NCBI GenBank assembly: GCA_963838795.1
Contig: CAWISL010000010.1
Span: 124,001-188,000, forward strand
From: JAIBJN01 sp963838795
GTDB taxonomy: Bacteria > Actinomycetota > Thermoleophilia > Gaiellales > Gaiellaceae
Reading direction: 5' to 3'
Length of the DNA: 64,000 bases
How positions within the stretch are numbered: the stretch's first letter is position 1; each line of letters begins with the position of its first letter. The notes beneath the pieces were generated by a model that made no database searches, had not been told where the DNA came from, and was given only the letters and a program-made list of their open reading frames with translations. This document shows positions 23,843-32,869 of the stretch, one piece after another. The position numbers and the translations under genes were made by a program.

Positions 23843-24796
23843 TCAGAGCGTGAGCCGCCACGCCTGCACGTCGACGCGGTAGCCGGCCGCCTGGAGCTCG
23901 AGCAGCGCCGTGCGGATCTGCTCCAGGCCGGCCAGAGACGGGAGCACCAGGGCCGGATCGCTTCCGGCCGGGTAGTCCTCGAGCTCCTCCAGCCCGTCCG
24001 CGAACGCTCGCAGGCCGTTGGCGAGGTCGTGATGCGCGTCATCGAGCTCGACCTCGGGCGGGCCGGCTCGTTCGAGGTCGGCGGCCGCCTCACGCAAGTT
24101 CTCCTGAACACCGGACGTCGTCATGTCGAGCCCGGGTCCGCTCCGTCCGGAGCTTTCGACCTGCTGGTAGAGGGCGACGAAGGAGTCCTGCGCCGCCAGC
24201 GAGGCGGCCTGGTAGTCAAAGCGGTCGAGCCGCTCGCCCCCGCGGTCGCCGGAGAGGAGGAGCCAGCCAAGGACGAGGGCCGCAACCGCGGGGGCGACGA
24301 GCACGACAGACGCCCCCGTGCGGGAGGGTTCCGACACGGCCGTCCGAACGATCCAGACGCTCACGAGGAATCCGACGAGCATCATGAGGAAGGAGAGAAC
24401 CGGCCTCGTGGTCGCCCCGGATCGCACGAGTGCATACCAGCCTCCATGACTGGCGAGCCCGCCCGCAGCGAGTGCGATCGCCGAGTCAAGCCGAGAGATC
24501 TCCGCACCGGTCGCCCAGCCGAGGAGGCGCGGGAGAACGAGCGCGCCGACCGCAGCGCGAAGAAGGCTCTGGCCCACCACCGTGACGGCGATGACCTCCA
24601 GGAGATCCCCGTGCGTCGGCGCCGCGCCGAAGCCGCGCATGAGCTCCAAGGTCGCGCCGTAGCTTCCGAGCAGGCCCCAGAGAAACCCGACGGCCAGGCC
24701 GCCCACCCACCCGGCGACGAAAACGGCGAGGCACGTCGGCCAGAATCCGGGCTGCCTCTCGGACGGCTGCGGCTCCATCGAGAACCAGATCGGCAC
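23843..24796 (-). CDS. Membrane protein of unknown function
   Basis: The 317-residue protein has about five hydrophobic segments in its first 190 residues: CLAVFVAGWVGGLAVGFLWGL, VIAVTVVGQSLLRAAVGALVL, an Ala/Gly-rich segment around residue 110, PVLSFLMMLVGFLVSVWIV and VVLVAPAVAALVLGWLLL. A soluble, acidic C-terminal helical region (EVESSGRSGPG onward) probably faces outside. The true start may be the ATG at about 24778 (MEPQPSERQ), six codons in. It has its own untranslated flanks, including a 134-nt gap downstream of the DegT gene, and no recognised domain. Confidence 0.65.
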   Translation of the reverse strand: MPIWFSMEPQPSERQPGFWPTCLAVFVAGWVGGLAVGFLWGLLGSYGATLELMRGFGAAPTHGDLLEVIAVTVVGQSLLRAAVGALVLPRLLGWATGAEISRLDSAIALAAGGLASHGGWYALVRSGATTRPVLSFLMMLVGFLVSVWIVRTAVSEPSRTGASVVLVAPAVAALVLGWLLLSGDRGGERLDRFDYQAASLAAQDSFVALYQQVESSGRSGPGLDMTTSGVQENLREAAADLERAGPPEVELDDAHHDLANGLRAFADGLEELEDYPAGSDPALVLPSLAGLEQIRTALLELQAAGYRVDVQAWRLTL

Positions 24797-24930
24797 GGCG
24801 AGGCGTGCCCTGAACCCCGGTCGAGATCACCAGTCGCTCGGCGCAGGCGGCGTCTTCCGCGACGCGGGCCGGTTCGTGGAGTTGCTCCTACCTGTCTAGC
24901 TGTGCGGGATCTGCCAGATTCGGTAGCGGC

Positions 24931-26034
24931 CTAGGCAACCTCACGCGCCGCTCCAGTCGCGATCCCCGCTCTGATGGTGGCCACGACCTCCTCCTGCTGC
25001 GCCGCCGAGATCCCAGCCCAGAGAGGGAGGGCAATCGTCTCCCGCGCGGCGCGCTCCGTCTCTGGCAGGCTCCCGGGCTCGTAGGCGAGAGCCTGGTAGA
25101 CCGGCTGCAGGTGAAGCGGCGTCGTGTAGTACGTCGCGCAGCCGATCTCGGCCGCCCGCAGCACCTTCGCGAGCCGGTCGCGCCCGGGGGAGCGCACCAC
25201 GTACATGTGGTAGACGTGACCAGGGTCGTCCGGCGGCAGCTCGCAGAGCTGCCCCAGTCCCAGCTGTGCGTAGCGCGCCGCCGCCTCGCGCCGGGCAGCG
25301 TTCCAACCGTCGAGGTGGCCGAGGAAGAGACGCAGTGCTACGGCCTGGATCTCGTCCAGGCGCGAGTTGAGCCCGACGGCCTCGAAGCGTTCCTTGTCAC
25401 TGGAGCCGTGGAAGCGGAGGAGGCGCACGCGCGCGGCCAGGCCGGCGTCGTTCGAGACCACGAGCCCCCCGTCGCCGAGGCCGAACAGGTTCTTGGTGGG
25501 AAAGAAGCTGAAGGTTCCCGCGACGCCGAGCGTGCCCGCGCGTCTGTCGCCGAGGGTTGCGCCGAAGGCCTGCGCGGCGTCCTCCACGATCGGCACTCCC
25601 GGAGGCAGCGCCTCGAGCGGCGCCGGCCGCCCGAAGAGATGGACGGCGACGATCGCCTTGGTTCGGGGAGTGATCCGGGCGGCGACGTCCTCCGGGTCGA
25701 TGTTGAGCGTTGCAGGGTCGATGTCGCAGAAGACCGGCGTGGCACCCACGCGGGAGATCGCCTCGGCTGTCGCGAAGAACGTGAAGGCCGGGCAGACGAC
25801 CTCGTCGCCGGGCCCGATCCCGAGACTCTCGAGCACGAGGATCAGCGCGTCAGTGCCGTTGGCGACTCCGACGGCCTCGCGGGCCCCGAGGAACGCCGCG
25901 GCCTCCTCCTCGAACGAGCGCACCTCGGGACCGAGGATGAACTGCCCCGAGTCGAGCACGCCGCCGAGGCGTTCCTTCAGCTCGTCGAGGAGCGGCGCGT
26001 ACTGAGCCTTGACGTCGACGTGGGCGATTCCCAT
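24931..26034 (-). CDS. DegT/DnrJ/EryC1/StrS-family sugar aminotransferase
   Basis: The 367-residue PLP enzyme has GVANGTDALILVLESLGIGPGDEVVCPAFTFFATAEA near residue 55 and PIVEDAAQAFGA (the PLP-binding Asp). FSFFPTKNLFGLGDGG holds the Schiff-base lysine, and LNSRLDEIQAV is the conserved motif after it. The family transaminates keto sugars on nucleotide carriers for surface glycans or secondary metabolites. It lies downstream of DedA (50-nt gap) and away from the main glycan locus; no dehydratase partner is adjacent. Confidence 0.9.
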   Translation of the reverse strand: MGIAHVDVKAQYAPLLDELKERLGGVLDSGQFILGPEVRSFEEEAAAFLGAREAVGVANGTDALILVLESLGIGPGDEVVCPAFTFFATAEAISRVGATPVFCDIDPATLNIDPEDVAARITPRTKAIVAVHLFGRPAPLEALPPGVPIVEDAAQAFGATLGDRRAGTLGVAGTFSFFPTKNLFGLGDGGLVVSNDAGLAARVRLLRFHGSSDKERFEAVGLNSRLDEIQAVALRLFLGHLDGWNAARREAAARYAQLGLGQLCELPPDDPGHVYHMYVVRSPGRDRLAKVLRAAEIGCATYYTTPLHLQPVYQALAYEPGSLPETERAARETIALPLWAGISAAQQEEVVATIRAGIATGAAREVA

Positions 26035-26084
26035 CGCCTAGTCGCGCGGGCCGGATCTACGAGCGACTGGCACGCCGGGCGATT

Positions 26085-26774
26085 CTAGCGGCCGGTCCAC
26101 TCGGCGGATCGCTCCTCCACCGCCCGCTTGCGGGCCCGGCGACGGTACGTCCGGTAGAGGACCGCTGCGATCCCGGCGACGACCAGCACGATGATCGCGT
26201 AGTCCGCGTACCTGAAGCTCTCGTGGAATTCCTCCCACTGGCTGCCCAGCGCAACTCCGACCGCGGCGAGGCCGAAGCACCAGGGAAGCGTCCCCAGGAA
26301 CGTCAGCACGGTGTAGCGGCCCAGCGGCATCTCGCCGATGCCTGCCGGAATCGAGACGAACGAGCGGACCACCGGAAGCATTCGCGTGACGAAGACGGTG
26401 GCGTCGCCGTAACGCTCGAACCACGCATCCGTCTTGTCGAGCTTCTCGGGCGTGACGTGGAGCCAGCGTCCGTGCCTCTCGAGATACGGCCGGCCGCCGT
26501 AGAACCCGATCGCCCACCCGGCCACCGAGCCGAGGGTGTAGCCGATGGTGCCGGCCAGCGCGATGGCCACGAACGCCCACCCCGTCGACTCGATCTGACT
26601 CCCGAAGAACGTGACGTCCGAGCCTGCGAAAGCCCCCGCTGCGACGGCGCCGCCGTAGACCATGACGAGCTCGCTCGCGGCGGGCAAGACCGCGTCGACG
26701 AACATGAGCAGGAAGACGGCATAGAGGCCGTAGTCCCCGATGACCCCGGTGACGGCCTCGGTGATCGCGTGCAC
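26085..26774 (-). CDS. DedA/VTT-domain membrane protein
   Basis: The 229-residue protein shows the DedA layout: YGLYAVFLLMFVDAVLPAASELVMVYGG, then GTIGYTLGSVAGWAIGFYGGRPYLERHG and FVTRMLPVVRSFVSIPAGIGEMPLGRYTVLTFLG with the re-entrant R-x-x-P motif. A final helix, YAIIVLVVAGIAAVLYRTYRRR, follows. DedA proteins are inner-membrane proteins implicated in lipid-carrier or phospholipid flipping and envelope homeostasis. It starts 10 nt after the phosphodiester glycosidase gene, so they are likely one transcript. Confidence 0.88.
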   Translation of the reverse strand: MHAITEAVTGVIGDYGLYAVFLLMFVDAVLPAASELVMVYGGAVAAGAFAGSDVTFFGSQIESTGWAFVAIALAGTIGYTLGSVAGWAIGFYGGRPYLERHGRWLHVTPEKLDKTDAWFERYGDATVFVTRMLPVVRSFVSIPAGIGEMPLGRYTVLTFLGTLPWCFGLAAVGVALGSQWEEFHESFRYADYAIIVLVVAGIAAVLYRTYRRRARKRAVEERSAEWTGR

Positions 26775-26784
26775 CGAGGAGACT

Positions 26785-28533
26785 CTACCCGGGGGCTGAC
26801 CGGAGGACGCGCACCCAGCGGCGTAGCGCGACCGCGCCGAGCTGATTGTGGGCGGTGACGCGGATCACGAAGGCTCCCTCCGCCACGACGCGACCGGACC
26901 CCGTGCGTCCGTCCCATCTCCACACAGGCCTGGACGGCCCGCGCTCGCCCCGGAAGAGCACCCGCCGCACCCGGCCGTCGGGCCCGAGCACGACGACCTC
27001 CAGGCGGGCGCGCCGGGTGAGGGTCACCGAGACGTCGAGACGCCCGCCACCGCGGGGCTTGACCCTCATCCTCTGGCTCGAGAGGCGCAGGTGGCCGAGC
27101 GTCTTGTTCACGCGGAAACCCCGTTCCATGCGGGTCAGGCGGCCCGTGAGCAGGTCGGTGGCCTCGACCTCCCAGCGCCAGCTCCCCTCGACCATGCCCG
27201 GGTTGGAGACGACGTGTGTGAGCCAGCCACGCCCGACCACGTCCTGGCGACTCCAGGCCACCGAGTCGTCCGGCCGAAGCAGCCGGAGCCGGACGTCGGA
27301 TCTCCGAACGAGCTTGGCTGCGAGCCGCTTCCGGTCCCCGACACCGTCCCCGTTGGGCGAGAGGATCGTGCCGTTCGCGGTTGGGGCGTAGATGCCGTAG
27401 TAGTGCAGGAACAGCCCGTTCGCGACTCGGCGGGGCGCTCCGTCGGAGGGAGTGTTCAGTACACGGCCGTCGAAGGCGATCGTCGACGATCCGCCACCGT
27501 CGAGGCTTATCGCAGTTACCGCGCCCCGATCGAGCATGATCCTTGCGAGTGCCCGTGTCGTCAGGCCGTAGCTTCGGCTACTGCGCCCGTCGGCGACGAC
27601 GAAGAGCAGCCGGCCGTTCGCCGTCTGTCCGATCGCGGTGCGCGGATGGCGCACCGCGGTGTGGCCCGGTGAGAACCCCTGCCCCGTCTGCGGGACGATC
27701 TTGCCGGCCCGCACCAACGTCGGGCCGCCGCCGATGGCCTCGGACGTCCCAGCCGGCAGCTCGGGCACCTGGAGTCGCACGGTTAGCGTCGTTCCGATGG
27801 GCGCCCTGGCCAGCAGCACCTCGCGCATGTCCCCACGAGCCTGGAGAACAGCGCCTCCGGCCGGAATCGGCGTCCGGCCGCCCCGCTCGACCGCCAGAAC
27901 GGTGCCAGTCAGGTCGGAGTCGAGCCGTGCCCTCGGGAAGCCGGCCAGCACCAGCTCGACCGCTCTTCGCGCCCGCGGTGTCGCCTCTCCCCAGGCGCGC
28001 GTGAAGAGCCCGACTCGGGAATGGTTCGTGACCGGCTGGTTGAAGTCGTGGATGCGGCGGACCGACCCGGTGCTGGCTTGCCAGGTGGAGTCGAAGCCGA
28101 ACAGGTCGACAAGCAGCCGGCCGTCCAGTCCCAGCGCCACCGCCGATCGCCGCCGGCTCGGGCGAGCCGAGATCACGCCGCCCCGCAGGAAGATGCCGGT
28201 TGGGTGACCGGTAGCACGTTTGTAGAAGTCGCCGTTGACGCCGACCGTGGTCGCGCGCCGCGAGAGGCGCGCCTGCATGGCGGGCACGGTCTGGCGTCGA
28301 ACGTCACCGCCCAATGCGCGAACGGGAAGCAGGCGGTACAGGTCGCTCGGCGGCGGCGTCCGGACGACGTGGAGGACGACCGGCCGTCCGCCGTTGAAGA
28401 TGAGCGCTCGGGTGTGCGTGACGCCGGGCACGAGCACTTCCCGGGCCCCGGCTGCTGCCGGGAACATGAGGACGGCCGCCAGCGCGGCGAACGGAAGACC
28501 CCTCTTCAGCACCCGGCGGACAGGTAAGCACAC
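26785..28533 (-). CDS. Exported phosphodiester glycosidase family protein (NAGPA domain)
   Basis: The 582-residue protein has a signal peptide (VLKRGLPFAALAAVLMFPAAAGA) and then a NAGPA-type domain over about residues 60-375. Key pieces are GVNGDFYKRATGHPTGIFLRGG, a central AIGGGPTLVRAGK, HPRTAIGQTANGRLLFVVADGR, and AISLDGGGSSTIAFDG, the signature of phosphodiester glycosidases. The C-terminal part, with TILSPNGDGVGDRKRLAAKLV and DGRTGSGRVVAEGAFVIRVTA, resembles FlgD-like Ig modules that follow a SPNGDG motif in exported proteins. It may cleave a sugar-phosphate diester in the cell envelope. Confidence 0.8.
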   Translation of the reverse strand: MCLPVRRVLKRGLPFAALAAVLMFPAAAGAREVLVPGVTHTRALIFNGGRPVVLHVVRTPPPSDLYRLLPVRALGGDVRRQTVPAMQARLSRRATTVGVNGDFYKRATGHPTGIFLRGGVISARPSRRRSAVALGLDGRLLVDLFGFDSTWQASTGSVRRIHDFNQPVTNHSRVGLFTRAWGEATPRARRAVELVLAGFPRARLDSDLTGTVLAVERGGRTPIPAGGAVLQARGDMREVLLARAPIGTTLTVRLQVPELPAGTSEAIGGGPTLVRAGKIVPQTGQGFSPGHTAVRHPRTAIGQTANGRLLFVVADGRSSRSYGLTTRALARIMLDRGAVTAISLDGGGSSTIAFDGRVLNTPSDGAPRRVANGLFLHYYGIYAPTANGTILSPNGDGVGDRKRLAAKLVRRSDVRLRLLRPDDSVAWSRQDVVGRGWLTHVVSNPGMVEGSWRWEVEATDLLTGRLTRMERGFRVNKTLGHLRLSSQRMRVKPRGGGRLDVSVTLTRRARLEVVVLGPDGRVRRVLFRGERGPSRPVWRWDGRTGSGRVVAEGAFVIRVTAHNQLGAVALRRWVRVLRSAPG

Positions 28534-28560
28534 CGGCCGGCCGAGGACAACCGGGCGGCC

Positions 28561-29670
28561 CTAGGCCCAGACCTTGATGTCGCGGTAGAGCGTGTCACGC
28601 TGAACGGGCACCTTGCCGAGCGCCTTGATCGCGCGCACGAAGTCATCGGTGTCTGCACGGTGCGTGGTGCCGGCGGCGGACACGACGTTCTCCTCGATCA
28701 TCACCGAGCCCATGTCGTCGGCGCCGAAGCCCAGGGCGACCTGGCCGACCTTCATCCCCTGCGTGACCCAGCTCGACTGGATGTGGTCGACATTGTCGAG
28801 GTAGATGCGGCTGACCGCCTGCGTCAGCAGGTAGTCGAACGAGGTCGGATGGTCGCTGACTTTGTCCGCGAGGCGCGTGCCGTCGGGCTGGAACGTCCAC
28901 GAGATGAAGGCGCGAAAGCCTCCGGTCTCGTCCTGGAGCTCGCGGATCCTGCGCATGTGCTCAACCCGCTCCTCGAGCGTCTCGACGTGCCCGTACATCA
29001 TGGTCGCCGTCGAGGAGACGCCGAGGCGGTGGGCGTCGCGCATCACCCCGAGCCACTCGGCCGACTTCGTCTTCTTCGGCGCGATGATCTCGCGGACGCG
29101 GTCGACCAGGATCTCGGCTCCGCCCCCCGGCAGCGAATCGAGCCCGGCGTCGCGAAGGCGACTCAACGTCTCCGGGATCGTGAGCTTCGAGCGGCGGGCG
29201 ATGTGCTGGATCTCGGGCGGGGAGAGCGCGTGCAGGTGAATGCGATAGCGCCCCTTGATCGAGCGGAAGAGATCCTCGTAGAAGTCGACGCCGAGATCGG
29301 GGTGGTGGCCGCCCTGCATCAGGAGCGCGGTACCGCCGATCGCCAGGGTCTCCTCGATCTTCTTGAAAATCACCGGCTTCGGCAGGAGGTAGCCCTCCTT
29401 GCGATCGCCCGGGCGCCGATAGAAGGCGCAGAAGTCGCAGTCCGTGTGGCAGATGTTCGTGTAGTTGACGTTCCGATCGATGATGAACGTGACCCGCTTC
29501 GAATCGACCTTGCGGTTGCGCAGCTGGTCCGCGGCCCGGCCGACGCGCACGAGGTCGCGACTTCGCAGGAGAACGAGCGCGTCCGAATCGCCGAGGCGCT
29601 CGCCGGCAAGCGTGCGATCGAGGATCTCGGCGACGCGCCCGTTCCCGTCGGTCAGGCCGTTGCCGCTCAC
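28561..29670 (-). CDS. mqnC: Cyclic dehypoxanthine futalosine synthase (radical SAM)
   Basis: This enzyme cyclises dehypoxanthine futalosine in the futalosine route to menaquinone. The 369-residue product has the radical-SAM motif CHTDCDFCAFYRRPGD (CxxxCxxC) at about residue 73. It also has LLMQGGHHPDLGVDFYEDLF, SLPGGGAEILVDRVREIIAPKKT, TATMMYGHVETLEERV and a C-terminal IEENVVSAAGTTHRAD. The GTG start at 29670 overlaps the mqnA stop (GTGA). Confidence 0.95.
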   Translation of the reverse strand: MSGNGLTDGNGRVAEILDRTLAGERLGDSDALVLLRSRDLVRVGRAADQLRNRKVDSKRVTFIIDRNVNYTNICHTDCDFCAFYRRPGDRKEGYLLPKPVIFKKIEETLAIGGTALLMQGGHHPDLGVDFYEDLFRSIKGRYRIHLHALSPPEIQHIARRSKLTIPETLSRLRDAGLDSLPGGGAEILVDRVREIIAPKKTKSAEWLGVMRDAHRLGVSSTATMMYGHVETLEERVEHMRRIRELQDETGGFRAFISWTFQPDGTRLADKVSDHPTSFDYLLTQAVSRIYLDNVDHIQSSWVTQGMKVGQVALGFGADDMGSVMIEENVVSAAGTTHRADTDDFVRAIKALGKVPVQRDTLYRDIKVWA

Positions 29671-30431
29671 GCGGACACCACCTCCGGAACGACGAAGCGC
29701 AGCTCAGGGACGCGCTCCAGCTCGCCGACGTCGCGAGCGAGCTCGAAGAAGGTGATCAGGCCCGCGCGCTCGCGAGGGCCGAAGCTGTAGCGAAGCTTCT
29801 CGAAGTAGCGCGCGAGAAAGCCGGCCGGGTAGCCGTAGGTAGCGCTCGCCTCGAACGCCAGCCGCTCCGGCTCGGCGCGGGCGAGCCGAACCGAGGAGAC
29901 GAGCGCCTCCTCGAGCTCCGGCACTCCGGGCGGAGCGGGGTCGGGGCACGCCCAGACTGCGAAGACCATCGGCAGGCCGGTTCGTTCGAGCCAGAGTCTC
30001 CCGAGGTCGTGGTGAGGAGTCGGATCCTCGAACGCGCTCCGGAGCGCGGCGTCGCCGATCAGGAGCTTCGCCTCGGCCTTCTTGCCGAGCGGCACGAGCA
30101 CGGCGTCGGGCAGGAGGACCTTGGTGAGGACGACCGACGTCGCGCTCTCAGGGGTCACCGCCACCGAGTCGATGTGCTCGAGCGGCGTCCGCGAGACGAG
30201 CTGGATGGAGTCCACCGCTCCTTCGGAGGAGACGCAGAGCCGCGGGAGGATCCGCAGCCGATCGGCGTGGCGCGCGTACTCGATGGAGGAGATCGGCGCG
30301 AGGTCGATCTCGCCGGCGAGCAGGCGCTCGTTGAGGTCCGTGGGGACGCCGTGTACCTCCTCGACCTCCGCGTCGAGACGGTGGAAGACAGGTGCCATGT
30401 TCACGTAGGAGATGCGACCGAGACGGATCAC
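29667..30431 (-). CDS. mqnA: Chorismate dehydratase
   Basis: It removes water from chorismate to give 3-enolpyruvylbenzoate, the first futalosine-pathway step. The 254-residue periplasmic-binding-protein-like fold begins RLGRISYVNMAPVFHRL and continues VPTDLNERLLAGEIDLAPISSIEYARHADR. SVAVTPESATSVVLTKVLL and IGDAAL are also typical. The GTG at 30431 overlaps the stop of the VOC gene (GTGA); the longer upstream frame is a shadow. It sits between the VOC gene and mqnC. Confidence 0.93.
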   Translation of the reverse strand: MIRLGRISYVNMAPVFHRLDAEVEEVHGVPTDLNERLLAGEIDLAPISSIEYARHADRLRILPRLCVSSEGAVDSIQLVSRTPLEHIDSVAVTPESATSVVLTKVLLPDAVLVPLGKKAEAKLLIGDAALRSAFEDPTPHHDLGRLWLERTGLPMVFAVWACPDPAPPGVPELEEALVSSVRLARAEPERLAFEASATYGYPAGFLARYFEKLRYSFGPRERAGLITFFELARDVGELERVPELRFVVPEVVSA

Positions 30432-30844
30432 TCGTAGTCCCACCGGAAGAAGGTGACGAGGTTGCCGTCGAGGTCGAGCGTTGCGAACTCGCGCGAGCCG
30501 TAGTCGGTGTCGTCGACGCCGTCCTTCGACACCGGGTGGAGCACGTCGGCAGCAGCCATCTCGGCGTAGAGACCATCGACGTCGTCGACGCGGATTCGGC
30601 AGCTCGCCGTCCCGGCGATGAACGACTCGGCCCCCGAGCGGACGGGCTGGTCGATGGAGTCGCGCTCGCGCCACGTCTCGTCGCCCGCCTCCCACAGGTG
30701 GAGGACGGCCTGGTCCCGGCCCAAGACGGCGAAGCCGCCGTCGTGGTGGAACACCTCGAAGCCGAGACGGTCGCGGTAGAAGGCGACCGCCTTGGCCGCG
30801 TCGCGCACGGGCATGGCCGGGATCGTCTGGGTCATGCTCACCAT
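30428..30844 (-). CDS. VOC/glyoxalase-fold protein inside the menaquinone operon
   Basis: The product of about 138 residues is a single vicinal-oxygen-chelate unit pair: IPAMPVRDAAKAVAFYRDRLGFEVFHHDGGFAVLGRDQAVLHLWEAGD, then ASCRIRVDDVDGLYAEMAAA and YGSREFATLDLDGNLVTFF. The terminal E-F-A-x-x-D-x-x-G-N-L pattern is typical of bleomycin-resistance/glyoxalase proteins. Its start overlaps the mqnE stop by 7 nt, and its stop overlaps the mqnA start by 4 nt, so it is fully embedded in the operon. An ATG at 30844 fits the GAGGTG site 5 nt upstream; 30835 is the alternative. Substrate unknown. Confidence 0.8.
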   Translation of the reverse strand: MVSMTQTIPAMPVRDAAKAVAFYRDRLGFEVFHHDGGFAVLGRDQAVLHLWEAGDETWRERDSIDQPVRSGAESFIAGTASCRIRVDDVDGLYAEMAAADVLHPVSKDGVDDTDYGSREFATLDLDGNLVTFFRWDYE

Positions 30845-31944
30845 CGGCGCACCTCGTTGTAGAGCGTGTCGCGCTGGACGGGGGCACGTCCGGCCTCCTG
30901 CACGAAGCGGACGAGCTCCTCGATCTTCTGCTCGGTCTCCGTCGTCGCTCCGGCGGCGTGAAAGATCTCCTCGCGCACCACGGTTCCCTGCACGTCGTTC
31001 GCCCCGAAGTGGAGGGCGACGGCCGCGAGCGGCATCCCCATCATGATCCAGTACGCCTTCACGTTCTCGACGTTGTCGAGGAGGAGCCGGGAGACGGCGA
31101 TCATCTTCAGGTCGTCGGAGCCCGCGGTGTGCGTCCACCCACGGCGCTCGAAGACGGTGTTCTCGGGATGGAAGGCCAGCGGGATGAAGGCAAGGAACCC
31201 GCCGGTCTCGTCCTGGAGCTCGCGAAGGCGGAGCAGGTGGTCGACCCGCTCCTCGTAGGTCTCGACGTGGCCGTAGAGCATCGTGCAGTGCGTCGGGATC
31301 CCGAGACCGTGTGCCGTGCGGTGGGTGTGGAACCAGAAGTCCGGATGCTCCTTCCCCGGAGCGATGAGCCGGCGGACGCGGTCGGCGAAGACCTCCGCGC
31401 CGCCCCCCGGGAGCGATCCGAGGCCCGCCGCCTTTAGCTCGACGAGCACCTGCTCGTGCGTGAGCCCGGAGAGCTTGGTCATGTGGTGGATCTCGCTCGC
31501 CGTGTAGCACTTGAGGTGCACGTCCGGCATCGCCTCGTGCAGCGAGCGGATCGTGTCTACGTAGAAGTCGAAGCCGACATGCGGGTTCTCGCCGTTCACC
31601 ATGTGGATCTCGGTGAACCCGGTGCGCTCGCGCTGGCCGAGCGCGTCCTCGACGAGCTCCTCCGGCGTGATCGTGTAGGCGTCGGCCTGCTTCTGCGTGA
31701 CGGCGAACGCGCAGAACTTGCACTTCACGCGGCAGACGTTCGTCTGGTTGAGGTAGAGGTTCTGGACGAAGAAGACCTCGTCGGTGCCGCCGCGGACGCG
31801 TCGCGCGGTGTCGGCCAGCTCGCCGAGCTGCAGGAGGTCGTCGGACTCCATCAGCGCGAGGCCGTCCTCGAAGTCCAGGCGCGCGTTCGCCTCCACCTTC
31901 TCCCAGATGGCATCGAGCGCGGAGTGTTGGCTCGCGATCGCCAC
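30838..31944 (-). CDS. mqnE: Aminofutalosine synthase (radical SAM)
   Basis: It joins 3-enolpyruvylbenzoate and SAM to form aminofutalosine. The 368-residue product has the motif CRVKCKFCAFAVTQKQADAY (CxxxCxxC) at about 71, EIHMVNGENPHVGFDFYVD, SLPGGGAEVFADRVRRLIAPGKEHPDFW and HCTMLYGHVETYEERVDH. It is clearly a paralogue of mqnC. The GTG at 31944 lies 4 nt after the polyprenyl synthase stop. Confidence 0.95.
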   Translation of the reverse strand: MAIASQHSALDAIWEKVEANARLDFEDGLALMESDDLLQLGELADTARRVRGGTDEVFFVQNLYLNQTNVCRVKCKFCAFAVTQKQADAYTITPEELVEDALGQRERTGFTEIHMVNGENPHVGFDFYVDTIRSLHEAMPDVHLKCYTASEIHHMTKLSGLTHEQVLVELKAAGLGSLPGGGAEVFADRVRRLIAPGKEHPDFWFHTHRTAHGLGIPTHCTMLYGHVETYEERVDHLLRLRELQDETGGFLAFIPLAFHPENTVFERRGWTHTAGSDDLKMIAVSRLLLDNVENVKAYWIMMGMPLAAVALHFGANDVQGTVVREEIFHAAGATTETEQKIEELVRFVQEAGRAPVQRDTLYNEVRRW

Positions 31945-31948
31945 CTAT

Positions 31949-32869
31949 TCACCCATCCCGATCGACCACCAGGTGGGTGAGGGCCTCCAGCGACGCGCGG
32001 TCGGGCTCGCCGTCCAGGGCCGCGCGCGCCCGCGCAGCGTACTCGAGGGCGAACGCGCGGGCCGTCTCGATCGCGCCGGTGGCGGCGACGCGCTCCAGCG
32101 CCCCGTCGACCGGCTCGCCCGCGAGCGCTCGCCTGATCCCGTCGTCTTCGCGGGCCGCGAGGATGAGCGGCAGCGTCGGCGTCCCGTCGCGCAGGTCCAC
32201 TCCCGGCGCCTTGCCGGTCGTGTCGAAGTCGCCCGTGCAGTCGAGGATGTCGTCGGCGATCTGGAACGCGACGCCGAGCGAGAGCCCGAAGGCTCCGAGC
32301 TCGGGGCGGGCGCCGCCGATAACGCAAGCCGCCTCGAAGAGCTTGCCCGTCTTCAGGGAGCAGCGGGCGAGATAGTCGGCCACGGTGGTGTCCGGCCGGA
32401 ACGCCTGCCCGCGCTGGAGGGCCTCGCCACGGGCGAGCGCGAGCGCTGCGTCGGCCAGCACGGCTACGGCGCGAGCGTCTCCTGTGCCTGCCAGCTCGGC
32501 GAAGGCGCGCGCGAACAGGTAGTCCCCGGTCGCCTTCGCGGCGCCGTCTCCGTGCTCGGCCCAGGCCGTCGGACGGCCACGCCGGAGATCGGCGCCGTCG
32601 AGGAGGTCGTCATGGACGAGCGTCGCCATGTGCACGAGCTCGACGGCTGCGCCGCCGGCGACGGCCCGCTCGCCGGCGCGATCGTCCGGATGAGCGCAGA
32701 GGAAGACGAGCACGGGCCGGAGGCGCTTGCCCCCGGCCGCGAGCGTGTCGGTGCCGATCTCCCCTACGAGACCGGGGTGTGACCCGACCGAGCGTTCGAG
32801 CCGCGCCTCCAGCAGGTCGAGGTAGGCGTCGAGGCCCGGGGCGGCGCGCACGGTCGCGAGCGCGCTCAT
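31949..32869 (-). CDS. Trans-polyprenyl diphosphate synthase
   Basis: The 306-residue product has both aspartate-rich motifs of all-trans prenyltransferases: LVHDDLLDGADLRRGRPT (first, DDxxD) and FQIADDILDCTGD (second). GGKRLRPVLVFLCA precedes them, and the GDYLFARAFAEL helix lies between. It should build the menaquinone side chain from isopentenyl diphosphate. The ATG at 32869 overlaps the menG stop (ATGA). Chain length cannot be predicted. Confidence 0.92.
   Translation of the reverse strand: MSALATVRAAPGLDAYLDLLEARLERSVGSHPGLVGEIGTDTLAAGGKRLRPVLVFLCAHPDDRAGERAVAGGAAVELVHMATLVHDDLLDGADLRRGRPTAWAEHGDGAAKATGDYLFARAFAELAGTGDARAVAVLADAALALARGEALQRGQAFRPDTTVADYLARCSLKTGKLFEAACVIGGARPELGAFGLSLGVAFQIADDILDCTGDFDTTGKAPGVDLRDGTPTLPLILAAREDDGIRRALAGEPVDGALERVAATGAIETARAFALEYAARARAALDGEPDRASLEALTHLVVDRDG

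Noticed and set aside
24816..24835. GAACCCCGGTCGAGATCACC, similar to the arm of repeat copy B
   Set aside because: There is no second arm or core hairpin in the 134-nt gap, so it is not a fourth copy.
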